Assembly (NCBI GenBank): GCA_020832285.1
Contig: JAFIFB010000050.1
Span: 18,112-82,111, forward strand
Reading direction: 5' to 3'
DNA length: 64,000 nt
DNA from: Balneolaceae bacterium
Lineage (GTDB): Bacteria; Bacteroidota; Rhodothermia; Balneolales; Balneolaceae
A program made the translations under genes and the position numbers. Below, piece by piece: positions 9,211-17,934 of this stretch. Positions within the stretch are counted from its first letter, which is position 1. Each line of letters opens with the position of its first letter. The notes beneath the pieces were generated by a model. It did not search any database. It was not told where the DNA came from and saw only the letters and a program-made list of their open reading frames with translations.

Positions 9211-9217
9211 TACTGCC

Positions 9218-10483
9218 TCATTCGATGTCTACCAGTGAACGGCCGTTCTCATCAATAATACCGTGTTTAATCCCAACTGTTCTGAATGCATCCAGAATTT
9301 TATCGAGATGTTCATCGGTATGTGTTGCCATATAACTGGTTCTCACCAAGGCTTGCCCCTGCGGAACTGCTGGAGGTACCACTGCATTCACGTACACACC
9401 TTCTTCGAAAAGGTCTTTCCAAAACTGGAAACAGTTCATCATATCACCAATTACAACAGGAATGATGGGAGTCTGGCTTGTCCATACATTAAAACCGAGG
9501 TTCTTTAACTCTTTACGCATGTAATTCGAAATTTCTTCCAGTCTTTCAAGTCTCCAGGGTTCTGCCTGCAAAATCTCGAGTGATTTAAGCACTGTGGCTA
9601 CATTGGCAGGCGGCATGCTTGCACTGAAAATATGTGCAGGAGATTTGTGACGGATATATTCAATTACAGCTTTATCTCCAACGATAAAACCACCGAGTGA
9701 TGCAAAAGATTTGGAAAATGTTCCGGTGATCATATCCACATCATCCATCAATCCAAATACTGAAGCAGAGCCTCTTCCGCCTTCTCCAATAACGCCAATC
9801 GCATGGGCATCGTCCACATAAAGGCCGGAACCAAATTCCTCGGCCAGTTCTACCAATTCGGGAATCTTGGCAAGCGTACCCGACATGGAAAACACACCAT
9901 CAGTTACAATAATTTTTCCTGCATCCGGATCAGAACGCTCCATTAGTGTACGCAGGTGATCCATATCATTATGGCGATAGCGAATGGTTTTTGCATTAGA
10001 AACCTGTGTCCCCACCACAATACAGGCATGATTATCTTTATCTGAAAAAATAATATCGTTGCGATCGGCAATGGTCTGAATAGAACCTTCATTTGTTTGA
10101 TAACCAGTGCTGAAAAGAACACAGGCATCTTTTCTCATAAACACGGCAAGTTTCTCTTCAAGCTCAAGGTGCAGATCAAGAGTTCCGTTTAAATACCTTG
10201 AGCCAGTACAGCCAGTGCCATAAATATTGATAACATCCTGGGCTGCTTTAATGGTACGCGGGTCATTCGTCAGGCCGAGGTAATTATTCGACCCGGCCAT
10301 GATAACATCAACACCCTCAATGTTTACAGTTGTACCGTCTGTTGCCTGAAGCGGTTTAAAATAAGGGTATAAACCAAGTTTTTTTACCTCATCCGCCATC
10401 GTAAAGTTGTAGGCTTTCTGAAAAACTTTGCGGTGTGAGGTTCCGGTTTTAATATCGCCCATTCTGATTAGGTTACATTTCAC
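9218..10483 (-). CDS. spt: Serine palmitoyltransferase (alpha-oxoamine synthase family)
   Basis: 421 residues. PLP-dependent fold-type I enzyme that condenses serine with an acyl-CoA (or acyl-ACP) to 3-oxosphinganine. Seen: SNNYLGLTNDPR, GTGCTGSRYLNGTLDLHLEL, DDAHAIGVIGEGGRG and the Schiff-base lysine in TGTFSKSFASLGGF (about residue 260). GSRYLNGTLDLHLELE and the C-terminal PPAVPQGQALVRTSYMATHT fit SPT better than 8-amino-7-oxononanoate synthase or 2-amino-3-ketobutyrate ligase, and no biotin genes are near. The first ATG gives MKCNLIRMGDIK; the second Met (MGDIK, 10462) is the start seen in relatives and may be the true one. It is flanked by the acyltransferase and two glycosyltransferases on one strand. 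Confidence 0.87.
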   Translation of the reverse strand: MKCNLIRMGDIKTGTSHRKVFQKAYNFTMADEVKKLGLYPYFKPLQATDGTTVNIEGVDVIMAGSNNYLGLTNDPRTIKAAQDVINIYGTGCTGSRYLNGTLDLHLELEEKLAVFMRKDACVLFSTGYQTNEGSIQTIADRNDIIFSDKDNHACIVVGTQVSNAKTIRYRHNDMDHLRTLMERSDPDAGKIIVTDGVFSMSGTLAKIPELVELAEEFGSGLYVDDAHAIGVIGEGGRGSASVFGLMDDVDMITGTFSKSFASLGGFIVGDKAVIEYIRHKSPAHIFSASMPPANVATVLKSLEILQAEPWRLERLEEISNYMRKELKNLGFNVWTSQTPIIPVVIGDMMNCFQFWKDLFEEGVYVNAVVPPAVPQGQALVRTSYMATHTDEHLDKILDAFRTVGIKHGIIDENGRSLVDIE

Positions 10484-10524
10484 ATTAAACAGGTAAATAT
10501 ACCGAGTATTAAGTTTCTATCAAA

Positions 10525-11658
10525 TTAAGAACCCGAACTCTTGTCGGATTCATTCAGTGTTCGCAAAAACAAAAGGTACCTTTCCACTACTGTATCCCAA
10601 TTGAAATGTTTCGTAACATATTCTTTTGCACTTATTGACAGTTTATCCAGCCCATTTTTTAATATTTCGTCAATCTTTTCTGCAAAAATGTGAGGTTCTG
10701 CGTGCGGGACACGATATCCATTCAATCCCGGTTCAATTACATCACGAATACCTTCCAGATCAGACGCAATGGCAGGTACTCCGGCACGATTTGCTTCAAG
10801 CAGGACGATACCAAACCCTTCCATGTCGCCTTTAACCGGTATGTTTGGCATCACAAAAAGATCGGCGGCAGCGTAACAGGTGTTAAGTTTTTCAGCTGAC
10901 AATTTTCCGGCAAGAATTATTTTTTCTTTTACTTTTGAGGCATTTTTTGCCTTTTTAATGTTTTCATGTTCAGGGCCATCACCAACTATCAGATAAATAA
11001 CATCGGAATTGATTTTTCCCATCACTTCCTGAATGAACCATTGATGCCCTTTTCTTTTCACCTGCCGTCCAACAGTGAGCAGCAACCTTGACCGCCTGAG
11101 ATCAACCTCGAATTCTTTTTCAATTTCTTTACGTGCGGTTTTTTTATCGGGAAGATTTCGCTGAACTTTTACATCATATCCATTTGGCAGTGCTACTCCT
11201 ATTTCAGGATTCATTCCCCGCTCAATACATGCCTGCCTGGTGGCTGAAGATACTGATATAACACCCTGTAACCGGTTAAAAATATAAGGCAGATACCACT
11301 GATAAATCTTCACAGGAAGTGTTACATCCTGTCCGTGATTAATGGTAACACATGGAACCGATAGTTTTTTGATAAAAAATGGAAGAACTCCTGCTGTAAC
11401 CATCGAAGAGAAAAGAATAACATCTGGCTTGAAAGATCGGATTTTACCCGGAATTTTCCATAAAAGTGTAGCCAGAAAAAAGAATGTCTTCAGGCCGATA
11501 AACTTCCAGGAAGAGTGTAAAATTAAAGTTTCAATTTGTACATCATCCCGCCGCCTTATGGCTTTCACCATTTGAACGCTTACATTTTGCATACCCCCGA
11601 CATTCTGCAGCGGCTGGTCTTTGGGCGGATGTAGATGTGAAATATATAGTATTCGCAA
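10525..11658 (-). CDS. GT4 family glycosyltransferase
   Basis: 377 residues, two Rossmann-like lobes of the GT-B fold. N-terminal MRILYISHLHPPKDQ, central VTINHGQDVTLP, C-terminal lobe LLTVGRQVKRKGHQWFIQEV, VGDGPEHENIKKA and the nucleotide-sugar site EGFGIVLLEANRAGVPAIAS with the E-x7-E pattern. It lies 5 bases after the stop of the other GT4 gene and 41 bases before the serine palmitoyltransferase start, so it is probably co-transcribed with both. A role in adding a sugar to the ceramide or a related lipid is inferred from position; sugar donor and acceptor are unknown. Confidence 0.85.
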   Translation of the reverse strand: MRILYISHLHPPKDQPLQNVGGMQNVSVQMVKAIRRRDDVQIETLILHSSWKFIGLKTFFFLATLLWKIPGKIRSFKPDVILFSSMVTAGVLPFFIKKLSVPCVTINHGQDVTLPVKIYQWYLPYIFNRLQGVISVSSATRQACIERGMNPEIGVALPNGYDVKVQRNLPDKKTARKEIEKEFEVDLRRSRLLLTVGRQVKRKGHQWFIQEVMGKINSDVIYLIVGDGPEHENIKKAKNASKVKEKIILAGKLSAEKLNTCYAAADLFVMPNIPVKGDMEGFGIVLLEANRAGVPAIASDLEGIRDVIEPGLNGYRVPHAEPHIFAEKIDEILKNGLDKLSISAKEYVTKHFNWDTVVERYLLFLRTLNESDKSSGS

Positions 11659-11663
11659 GTTGG

Positions 11664-12803
11664 TTATTTTTTTAACTCCAGCACTTCTTTATAGTAGTTG
11701 AGAAGTTGTCCGTTCACATTGGCCCAACTATACTCTTTTGCTTTTTCGAGAGAAGCATACGCCATTTGTTTCCGCAGCTCCAAATCAAGAATCAGTTTTT
11801 CAATCAAATTAAAAAATTTATCCGGGTCATTTACAGAAACCAGATAACCGTTTTTTCCATGTTCTACCAAAGATTTACTTCCGGTGGCATCGGCAACAAC
11901 ACAGGGCAAACCACTTGCCATCGCTTCCAGTGTAACATTTCCAAACGTTTCCGTATCCGAAGGGAAAAAGAAAATATCACTGTTAGCATAAGCTTTAGAC
12001 AATTCTTCACCTTCTAAAAAGCCGGTAAAAATGGTTTCCGGCATCAGGCGCATCATCTCTTCAGCTCCAGGCCCGTCGCCTACTACAAGACTTTTTACTC
12101 GTTTGTGTTTAAATTGGAGCCTGTTGACCACATCAGAAAAAAGCTTCAAGTTCTTTTCCCAAACCAAGCGGGAAATAAAAGTTACAACAATATCACCCTC
12201 CAAAAAACCCTTTTCTTGCCTCCACATTTCATCTCGTTTTGAAGGGTGGAACCGATCAAAATCAATTCCCCTTGCCCAGATCCTGAAATCGGTTTTAATA
12301 TTTTTCTCCCGGAGGGTTTCTGTCATTGAGGGCGATGGTACATATACATGCCGGCATTTGGCATAAAACCAGGCCAGGTATCTCCACATCAGCGGTTCCA
12401 GAACCGAAAGTTTGTAATATTTCAGGTAGCTCGAAAAATGGGTATGGTAAGAAGCTACAACCGGTTTTTTGTTATTTTTAGCCCACTTCAGTGCTTTCAG
12501 GCCGAGCAGGTCAGGTGTGGCTATATGAACCAGGTCTGGATCAAACTCCTCAAGCTGAAGCTGCTGCTCTGATGGTAAACCAGTTGAGATCCTGTATTCA
12601 GGCCTTCCGGGCATTTTCTTCGATGGCACGGCAATCAGTGTTCCGGCATGATCAAGAGCAGGTTTGCTAATGGTGGGCCCGAAAACCACTACCTCTACTC
12701 CCTGCTCCATTAAAAAGGAAACCAGCCGGTTCAGTGTTAATGAAACTCCATCACGAATGTGGTTATAGTTACCCGTAAAAATTGCTACCTTGAATTGGCT
12801 CAT
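11664..12803 (-). CDS. GT4 glycosyltransferase of the MgtA/SqdX type
   Basis: 379 residues, GT-B fold. The N-terminus FTGNYNHIRDGVSLTLNRL, then HIATPDLLGLKALKWAK and VASYHTHFSSYLKYY, resemble lipid glycosyltransferases such as the mannosyltransferase MgtA or sulfoquinovosyltransferase SqdX. The C-terminal lobe has FISRLVWEKNLKLF, VVGDGPGAEEM and the donor site DTETFGNVTLEAMASGLPCV. It is the first gene of the minus-strand run GT4-GT4-spt-GNAT and is divergent from the epimerase gene across 174 bases that must hold both promoters. The lipid acceptor is inferred, not shown. Confidence 0.85.
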   Translation of the reverse strand: MSQFKVAIFTGNYNHIRDGVSLTLNRLVSFLMEQGVEVVVFGPTISKPALDHAGTLIAVPSKKMPGRPEYRISTGLPSEQQLQLEEFDPDLVHIATPDLLGLKALKWAKNNKKPVVASYHTHFSSYLKYYKLSVLEPLMWRYLAWFYAKCRHVYVPSPSMTETLREKNIKTDFRIWARGIDFDRFHPSKRDEMWRQEKGFLEGDIVVTFISRLVWEKNLKLFSDVVNRLQFKHKRVKSLVVGDGPGAEEMMRLMPETIFTGFLEGEELSKAYANSDIFFFPSDTETFGNVTLEAMASGLPCVVADATGSKSLVEHGKNGYLVSVNDPDKFFNLIEKLILDLELRKQMAYASLEKAKEYSWANVNGQLLNYYKEVLELKK

Positions 12804-12930
12804 ATTTTTTTAAATGCCATTTCCATCTTTGTATCTTGATGCGTTAATCGGGCCGGGTATATTTGCCCAGTCTGATATAATATCAACAAATGCAAAGTAT
12901 CCATTCAAATAAACCGTTCAACTTATTACT

Positions 12931-12981
12931 ATGTCCGGCCTGACCGGACTCTTTAAAGCGCTTGAATATACAATTAAATGA
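12931..12981 (+). other. 16-codon upstream ORF overlapping the epimerase start
   Basis: ATG 12931 opens MSGLTGLFKALEYTIK and its TGA (12979-12981) overlaps the ATG (12978-12980) of the next gene as ATGA, the arrangement used for translational coupling. The DNA also has the inverted repeat GTCCGG/CCGGAC (12933-12949), which could pair in the mRNA and cover the uORF start. It may be a leader peptide or merely chance; no SD sequence is visible for either start. Confidence 0.3.
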
Positions 12982-13952
12982 AAGCTTTTGTTACCGGAGG
13001 AACCGGATTTATCGGCAGTCACCTCACAGACGCACTTATTGAAAATCCTGAATGGGATGAAGTAAAATGCCTGGTACGAAGCAGTGAAAAATGGCTGGAG
13101 GATAAATACTACACAAAAGTTAATGGTGATCTGCACTCTATTAAAGTCATTGATGAAGCAATTGAGGATGTTGACATCATTTTTCACATTGCGGCAATTG
13201 TGAAGGCCCCAACTCAAAATGAGCTCGACTTTTCGAATGTTGGAGCAACCGAGAACCTGGTGAGACTTGCCAAAAAAAAAGGAATCCCGAAAATGGTCAT
13301 CCTCTCCTCCCTTGCCGCATCCGGACCAAGTAATGGAACACCGCGTACCGAATCCGATCCTCTTGAACCGGTGAGTATGTACGGGAAATCGAAAAAAAAG
13401 ATGGAGGAGATGGTTCATGAATTGGCAGACGATAATATCTCTATAACTATTCTGAGGCCCCCCGCTGTTTATGGCCCACGTGAAGACCAAATCTACACAC
13501 TCTTTAAAATGATGAGTAAAGGAATCGCGCCTATCGTGGGAGACGGTGAACATCCCCGACTTTCTATTATATATGTAGAGGATTTGATCCAGGCTATTCT
13601 TAAAGCCGCTCAGCAGAAAGAAAAGGGTGTTCATACCTATTTTGTGAGTGGTGACCGTGATACAAACTGGAACCAGATCAAAGATATTGTTACCACCGTT
13701 CTTAACCGAAAAGTTGCATCAGTCAAAATCAAACCCGGATGGGTAAAAAAAATTGCAGGAGCCGTTGAAACAACGGCGTCATTTTTTGGTATTTATCCCG
13801 TTATTAACAGGGAAAAAGCGAACGAGATGGTGCTAGAATGGACCTGTTCCCATCAAAAAGCAATCAAAGAACTGCACTATCAACCCGAATACTCTCTTGA
13901 AGAGGGTATTTCAAGAACTCTCAGATGGTATAAACAACACAAGTGGCTCTGA
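12978..13952 (+). CDS. Extended SDR NAD(P)-dependent epimerase/reductase, CerR-like candidate
   Basis: 324 residues. The dinucleotide motif TGGTGFIGSHL (residues 6-16), catalytic YGKSK (Y-x3-K) near residue 135, and RPPAVYGPRED mark the extended short-chain dehydrogenase family. In the Caulobacter ceramide pathway an epimerase-like reductase (CerR) reduces the 3-keto group of the intermediate; this gene sits beside spt and the GNAT gene but on the opposite strand, so that role is plausible but inferred. Alternatives: a nucleotide-sugar epimerase or 3-beta-hydroxysteroid dehydrogenase-like enzyme. A uORF overlaps its start, and its 3' end overlaps the longest reading of the next frame. Confidence 0.82.
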   Translation: MKAFVTGGTGFIGSHLTDALIENPEWDEVKCLVRSSEKWLEDKYYTKVNGDLHSIKVIDEAIEDVDIIFHIAAIVKAPTQNELDFSNVGATENLVRLAKKKGIPKMVILSSLAASGPSNGTPRTESDPLEPVSMYGKSKKKMEEMVHELADDNISITILRPPAVYGPREDQIYTLFKMMSKGIAPIVGDGEHPRLSIIYVEDLIQAILKAAQQKEKGVHTYFVSGDRDTNWNQIKDIVTTVLNRKVASVKIKPGWVKKIAGAVETTASFFGIYPVINREKANEMVLEWTCSHQKAIKELHYQPEYSLEEGISRTLRWYKQHKWL

Positions 13953-13957
13953 AATTT

Positions 13958-15505
13958 ATGACCGAAAAAATTAACATAATTCTGCTTTTTTCTTTTCTGT
14001 TTTTCATCGGCTCACTGTCCTCGGCAGATGCACAGTTGCTCAAAGACCTCAGCCGTCAGATCGAAATTCCTAATATCAAAAATATAAACAGCACCGAAAC
14101 CCATCTCTATGCACTTTCAGACACTGAAGGCCTTGTTGTGTTTCGCGCATATAGCGATTCGCTACAATGGCTCTACTCCTCTACAGGCATGCAGGAGCGG
14201 GGACACATACTCGAAAGCGACATTCGGTTTGCCTATCTTTACGGAAATAACCGCCGTCTCACTGTTATTGAACCAACTTCGGTTTTGGGGGTTTATTCAT
14301 CCACAGTTCTTCCAGCGCAGCCAAGGTCCGTCAAGCGAATCGGCCTGCAGCTATTTATTGCGATGGGACAGAATGGACTCGGTAAGTTAAGCCTTGAAAC
14401 GCCCGAAAGTGTCGATTCTGAGGTTACATTTTTAAGTGATGAAGCTAATGTGACTGACCTGGCCAGCGACCATCAGCAAACTCTCTATGTACTGAAAAAT
14501 GACAGACAAATTTCCATCTATGAGGTGGATGATGACTACACAGAGAGGCGGGAACAGGTAAATATAGACCGCTCACTTGATCGCCTGTTCCTCGCAGGTA
14601 ACGAGCTGATTGGCACCGACAGTAACGGCACTATTTTTCTGATCAATTCTGATGGTAATACGCGCACAGTGGCACGGGTTTCCGGACCAGTGGAACGGCT
14701 GAACATCTGGAACGATAAATTGTTTGTACGCACCAATGATGCTGAGCTCTGGACCGGCTCCATGAACAGTGATCTCGAATTGTGGAAAGCAGAATCAGAG
14801 GCTGGCAACTTCTTTAGCATTTCTGAAGGTGAGCTTTGGGTTTCTGAATATAATTCCATTGCACCGGTAATTCTCCGGGATGATTACACTTCCGCCGCAT
14901 CTGGTGAATCCGGCCGATTCTCGCTGCGATCCATCTCCGATGTGGTCTTGCCATCCGGACGGCCACTCATTCTGCCCCTCGAGTTCGACGGCGATGTTGA
15001 ACTCAGCCAGATATCATTTAGCTATAATGCATCTTTCGATAATGCACGCATTCGCGGAAAGACTTTTTTCTGGCAGCCTTCCGCCAATCAAACCGGCCGC
15101 CATCCGGTCACCATTACTGCAACTACTGCGGCAGGAGAAACGGACAATACATCTTTCACAATTGACCTGCGGTCCTTTAATGCGCCGCCCCGGTTTACAC
15201 CCTCACGCCCTGTCACCGTTGCTGTAGGTGAAGAATTTGAACTTGAGATCACCGCTACTGATCCAGACGGGCGAGACCAGGAACTGATCCGCTATCTGGG
15301 AGTAGATATACCCAATGGTGCAGAAATTAATGAACAAACCGGGCTTTTTGTCTGGACACCCAATGTCCGTCAGGTGGGTGAGCACAAATTTCAGGTGATT
15401 GCAACTGATCAATACGGAGCTGCCGCATCGCAGAATTTTACGATTAATGTGATTGAAATTGACGAGGGTGACCCCGATGCAGACGATATTTTCGATTCCG
15501 AATGA
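13958..15505 (+). CDS. Exported protein with propeller-like and Ig-like domains
   Basis: About 515 residues. I choose ATG 13958 (MTEKINIILLFSFLFF), 6 bases past the preceding stop, over 13943, which overlaps the epimerase by 10 bases. A signal peptide ends near SSADAQ. Residues about 25-310 are a run of short beta-rich units (ETHLYALSDTEGLVVF, NRRLTVIEP, DRQISIYEVDDD, GNELIGTDSNGTIFL) as in a seven-bladed propeller. Residues about 325-500 hold two cadherin/putative-Ig units, each ending in a FxWxP motif (TFFWQPSANQTGRHPVTI; LFVWTPNVRQVGEHKFQV). The acidic tail has no recognised sorting signal. Function unknown; binding or surface scaffolding is likely. Overlaps mutY by 4 bases. Confidence 0.75.
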   Translation: MTEKINIILLFSFLFFIGSLSSADAQLLKDLSRQIEIPNIKNINSTETHLYALSDTEGLVVFRAYSDSLQWLYSSTGMQERGHILESDIRFAYLYGNNRRLTVIEPTSVLGVYSSTVLPAQPRSVKRIGLQLFIAMGQNGLGKLSLETPESVDSEVTFLSDEANVTDLASDHQQTLYVLKNDRQISIYEVDDDYTERREQVNIDRSLDRLFLAGNELIGTDSNGTIFLINSDGNTRTVARVSGPVERLNIWNDKLFVRTNDAELWTGSMNSDLELWKAESEAGNFFSISEGELWVSEYNSIAPVILRDDYTSAASGESGRFSLRSISDVVLPSGRPLILPLEFDGDVELSQISFSYNASFDNARIRGKTFFWQPSANQTGRHPVTITATTAAGETDNTSFTIDLRSFNAPPRFTPSRPVTVAVGEEFELEITATDPDGRDQELIRYLGVDIPNGAEINEQTGLFVWTPNVRQVGEHKFQVIATDQYGAAASQNFTINVIEIDEGDPDADDIFDSE

Positions 15506-16599
15506 GCCACAATTTTTCTGACTCCATTCTGAACTGGTACCAAAAAAATAAGCGCGATCTTCCCTGGCGGGATACGGATGATCCTTACCTTATCTGGGTT
15601 TCGGAAATTATGCTTCAACAAACACGTGTGGATACGGTAATTCCCTACTATCACCACTTTATCGAAGCATTTCCAACCGTTTATAAACTTGCACAGGCCA
15701 ATCAGCAGCAGGTTTTGAAATGCTGGGAAGGGCTGGGATATTACAGCCGGGGACGAAATCTTCATCAGGCAGCTCAAACTGTGGCAGAACTGTTCTCTGG
15801 TGAAGTACCATCCACTTACGAAAAAATCACTTCCCTTAAAGGAATTGGCCCTTACACGGCCGCCGCAATCCTGAGTATCGCTTTTCAAAAAAATTACGCT
15901 GTGGTTGACGGTAACGTGATCCGTGTGATAACCCGATATTTCGGCATTCGTGATGACATTCGGAAATCAGCCACTAAAAAGCTTGTTCAGGATCATGTAG
16001 ATGAGCTGATCCCCGAGAATCAACCCGGTGATTTTAACCAGGCAGTAATGGAACTTGGAGCATTAATATGCAAACCACAGAACCCGGAGTGTGAAAAATG
16101 CCCGGTTTCAGCTCATTGCATCGCCTACAGCAGAGTGGAAACCGAATCAATTCCCTACAAATCAGCAACTAAAAAAGTACCTCATCATCACATTGCGGTG
16201 GGACTGATATTGAATAAAAATAATGAGCTCTTGATTGCACTCAGACCAAATGACAGCATGCTCGGTGGATTATGGGAATTCCCCGGAGGTAAAAAAGAGA
16301 AAAATGAGTCCCTCAAAAAAACCGTTCAAAGAGAACTCAAAGAAGAATTGGAGGTGGATGTGGAAGTATTTGATAAATACCGCGACCTGAAACACGCCTA
16401 CTCCCATTTTAAAATAACCCTTCATGCCTACTGGTGCCGGATCTTGAATGGTAACCCCCGCCCAAAAACCAGCCAGAAACTGAAGTGGGTTTCCCTTGAT
16501 GAAATTCGTGAATTTCCCTTTCCCAAAGCAAACAAAACCCTCATAGACAGCCTGAAAAAGCTTGATGACCAAAACCTGAGCAGATTTCTGAAACGATGA
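15502..16599 (+). CDS. mutY: A/G-specific adenine glycosylase
   Basis: 365 residues. The enzyme excises adenine opposite 8-oxoguanine. Seen: WRDTDDPYLIWVSEIMLQQT (catalytic Glu), helix-hairpin-helix LKGIGPYTAAAI, catalytic Asp in VVDGNVIRV (near residue 135), the 4Fe-4S ligands C-x6-C-x2-C-x5-C (CKPQNPECEKCPVSAHC) and a C-terminal NUDIX-like domain (GLWEFPGGKKEKNESL) that recognises 8-oxoG. Length and domain order are standard. It overlaps the exported-protein stop (ATGA) and the DUF2400 gene start by 4 bases each, so the three genes are one transcript. Confidence 0.96.
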   Translation: MSHNFSDSILNWYQKNKRDLPWRDTDDPYLIWVSEIMLQQTRVDTVIPYYHHFIEAFPTVYKLAQANQQQVLKCWEGLGYYSRGRNLHQAAQTVAELFSGEVPSTYEKITSLKGIGPYTAAAILSIAFQKNYAVVDGNVIRVITRYFGIRDDIRKSATKKLVQDHVDELIPENQPGDFNQAVMELGALICKPQNPECEKCPVSAHCIAYSRVETESIPYKSATKKVPHHHIAVGLILNKNNELLIALRPNDSMLGGLWEFPGGKKEKNESLKKTVQRELKEELEVDVEVFDKYRDLKHAYSHFKITLHAYWCRILNGNPRPKTSQKLKWVSLDEIREFPFPKANKTLIDSLKKLDDQNLSRFLKR

Positions 16600-17435
16600 A
16601 TCCAAGTCCGCCTCTCAGAAAACGCTCCCTAAAAGCTCTTTTTGAACTTAAACCTTACCTCGACCGAATCAATAATCAGGTTGAAGAATCAGGCTATATT
16701 CAACATGACCCGGTTCAGTTTATGCACGCTTTCTCTGCTAAAAAAGATATGGAAATTGCTGGTTTCCTGGCTGCTACGATGGCTTGGGGACGACGTGATA
16801 TAGTTGTGGCAAAAGTCGACAATTTGCTAAGCCGCATGGATTATGCACCTTTCGATTTTATCATGAGCTACAGCCCGGCCCAATTCGAACGTTTCCGGAC
16901 ATTCAAACACCGAACCTTCAAACCGATTGATGTTCATGGGTTGATTTCAGGGCTTCAGAAAGTTTACGCACAGTATGAAGATTTGGAGGCTTTTTGGCAG
17001 CAATGCTATCACAAAGGAGTGCAAGAAAAGCGTCCGTTTCTGGCTGTTTTTCACAATGATTTTTTTAGTCTGTGCGATGACCTTGCCAATCGTACCAGAA
17101 AACATATTTCTAATCCCGAAAAAGGAAGCACTTGTAAACGTCTGTATATGTACCTGAGATGGGTCATTCGAAAAAACAGCCCTGTTGATCTCGGTATCTG
17201 GAATTTTATTGAAAGTTCCGATCTTCTGATTCCATTTGACGTTCATGTAGCACGCCAGGCCAGAAAATATGGTCTGCTAACCCGCCGTACTAACGATTGG
17301 AAGTCCGTTCAACAGCTCACCGAAACCCTGCGCATATTAAATCCAGATGATCCCGCCCGTTACGACTATGCACTTTTCGGAATTGGTGCACTCAAATACA
17401 AACTACCCCAACGTTTTCTGCTGAATCGGATATAG
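16596..17435 (+). CDS. DUF2400 / TIGR02757 family protein
   Basis: 279 residues. YIQHDPVQFMHAF, EIAGFLAATMAWGRRD, FKPIDVHGLISGLQKVY, the aspartate-rich STCKRLYMYLRWVIRK-type segment and DPARYDYALFGIGAL identify the TIGR02757 family, common in Bacteroidota and of unproven biochemical role. The helical fold has been linked to DNA-glycosylase-like HhH proteins, and the direct coupling to mutY (4-base overlap) makes a nucleic-acid role reasonable, but this is inference. Confidence 0.87.
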   Translation: MNPSPPLRKRSLKALFELKPYLDRINNQVEESGYIQHDPVQFMHAFSAKKDMEIAGFLAATMAWGRRDIVVAKVDNLLSRMDYAPFDFIMSYSPAQFERFRTFKHRTFKPIDVHGLISGLQKVYAQYEDLEAFWQQCYHKGVQEKRPFLAVFHNDFFSLCDDLANRTRKHISNPEKGSTCKRLYMYLRWVIRKNSPVDLGIWNFIESSDLLIPFDVHVARQARKYGLLTRRTNDWKSVQQLTETLRILNPDDPARYDYALFGIGALKYKLPQRFLLNRI

Positions 17436-17934
17436 TTTTCTTTTGATCACATTTTTGTTCCATTCAGTATTATAGTACAGAAGATTCTAAAAATACGACC
17501 CTTATTTGGTGCTGCTTCTCAGGCGAGGAACAGACGATGCTGATATGCAAATATTCCCGGATAAACTTTCATGACTTACCTCTGGAATTACAGTAAGTGT
17601 TTGATCTTGTTAGCTTCTGAACTGCTGTGAAAAAATCGCTTGGTGAGTTAACAAGGTTAGGCAAAGCACACAAAATAAAAATTGCGCCTTTGTTTGTTCG
17701 TTAAGCATATTTTAGGCATTTTACACGTAAAGTTCGTTATAAAATACTTCTTTCAGGTTAACAAGAAACCATTATTCCGTTCGTTCTTTTTGACAGTTTC
17801 TTTAAACCATTACATCATTTCAATAAAATTAATAAAGCTCACTTTACGCAGTTTGAAGATAAAGAATGTGGAGTGTTCTGACGGGGCAACATTCAGTTCT
17901 GTGAAAGCTAACAGATTACAGATAAACGAATTTT
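17436..17934. other. Upstream region of the pilus-like locus
   Basis: 499 bases between the DUF2400 stop and the PilB/GspE-like start. AT-rich; it should contain the promoter of the pilus-like operon, but I cannot point to a convincing -33/-7 pair. An 88-residue frame at 17682-17948 runs into the pilB start, has no recognisable motif and is left out. No terminator is evident after the DUF2400 gene. Confidence 0.45.

Noticed and set aside
12918..13634. 238-residue frame on the minus strand
   Set aside because: Exact shadow of the epimerase gene with no motif; Cys/His/Phe-rich composition typical of antisense frames.
16596..17435. DUF2400 gene as a DNA glycosylase
   Set aside because: Only the mutY neighbourhood and vague fold similarity support it; no catalytic motif is visible.
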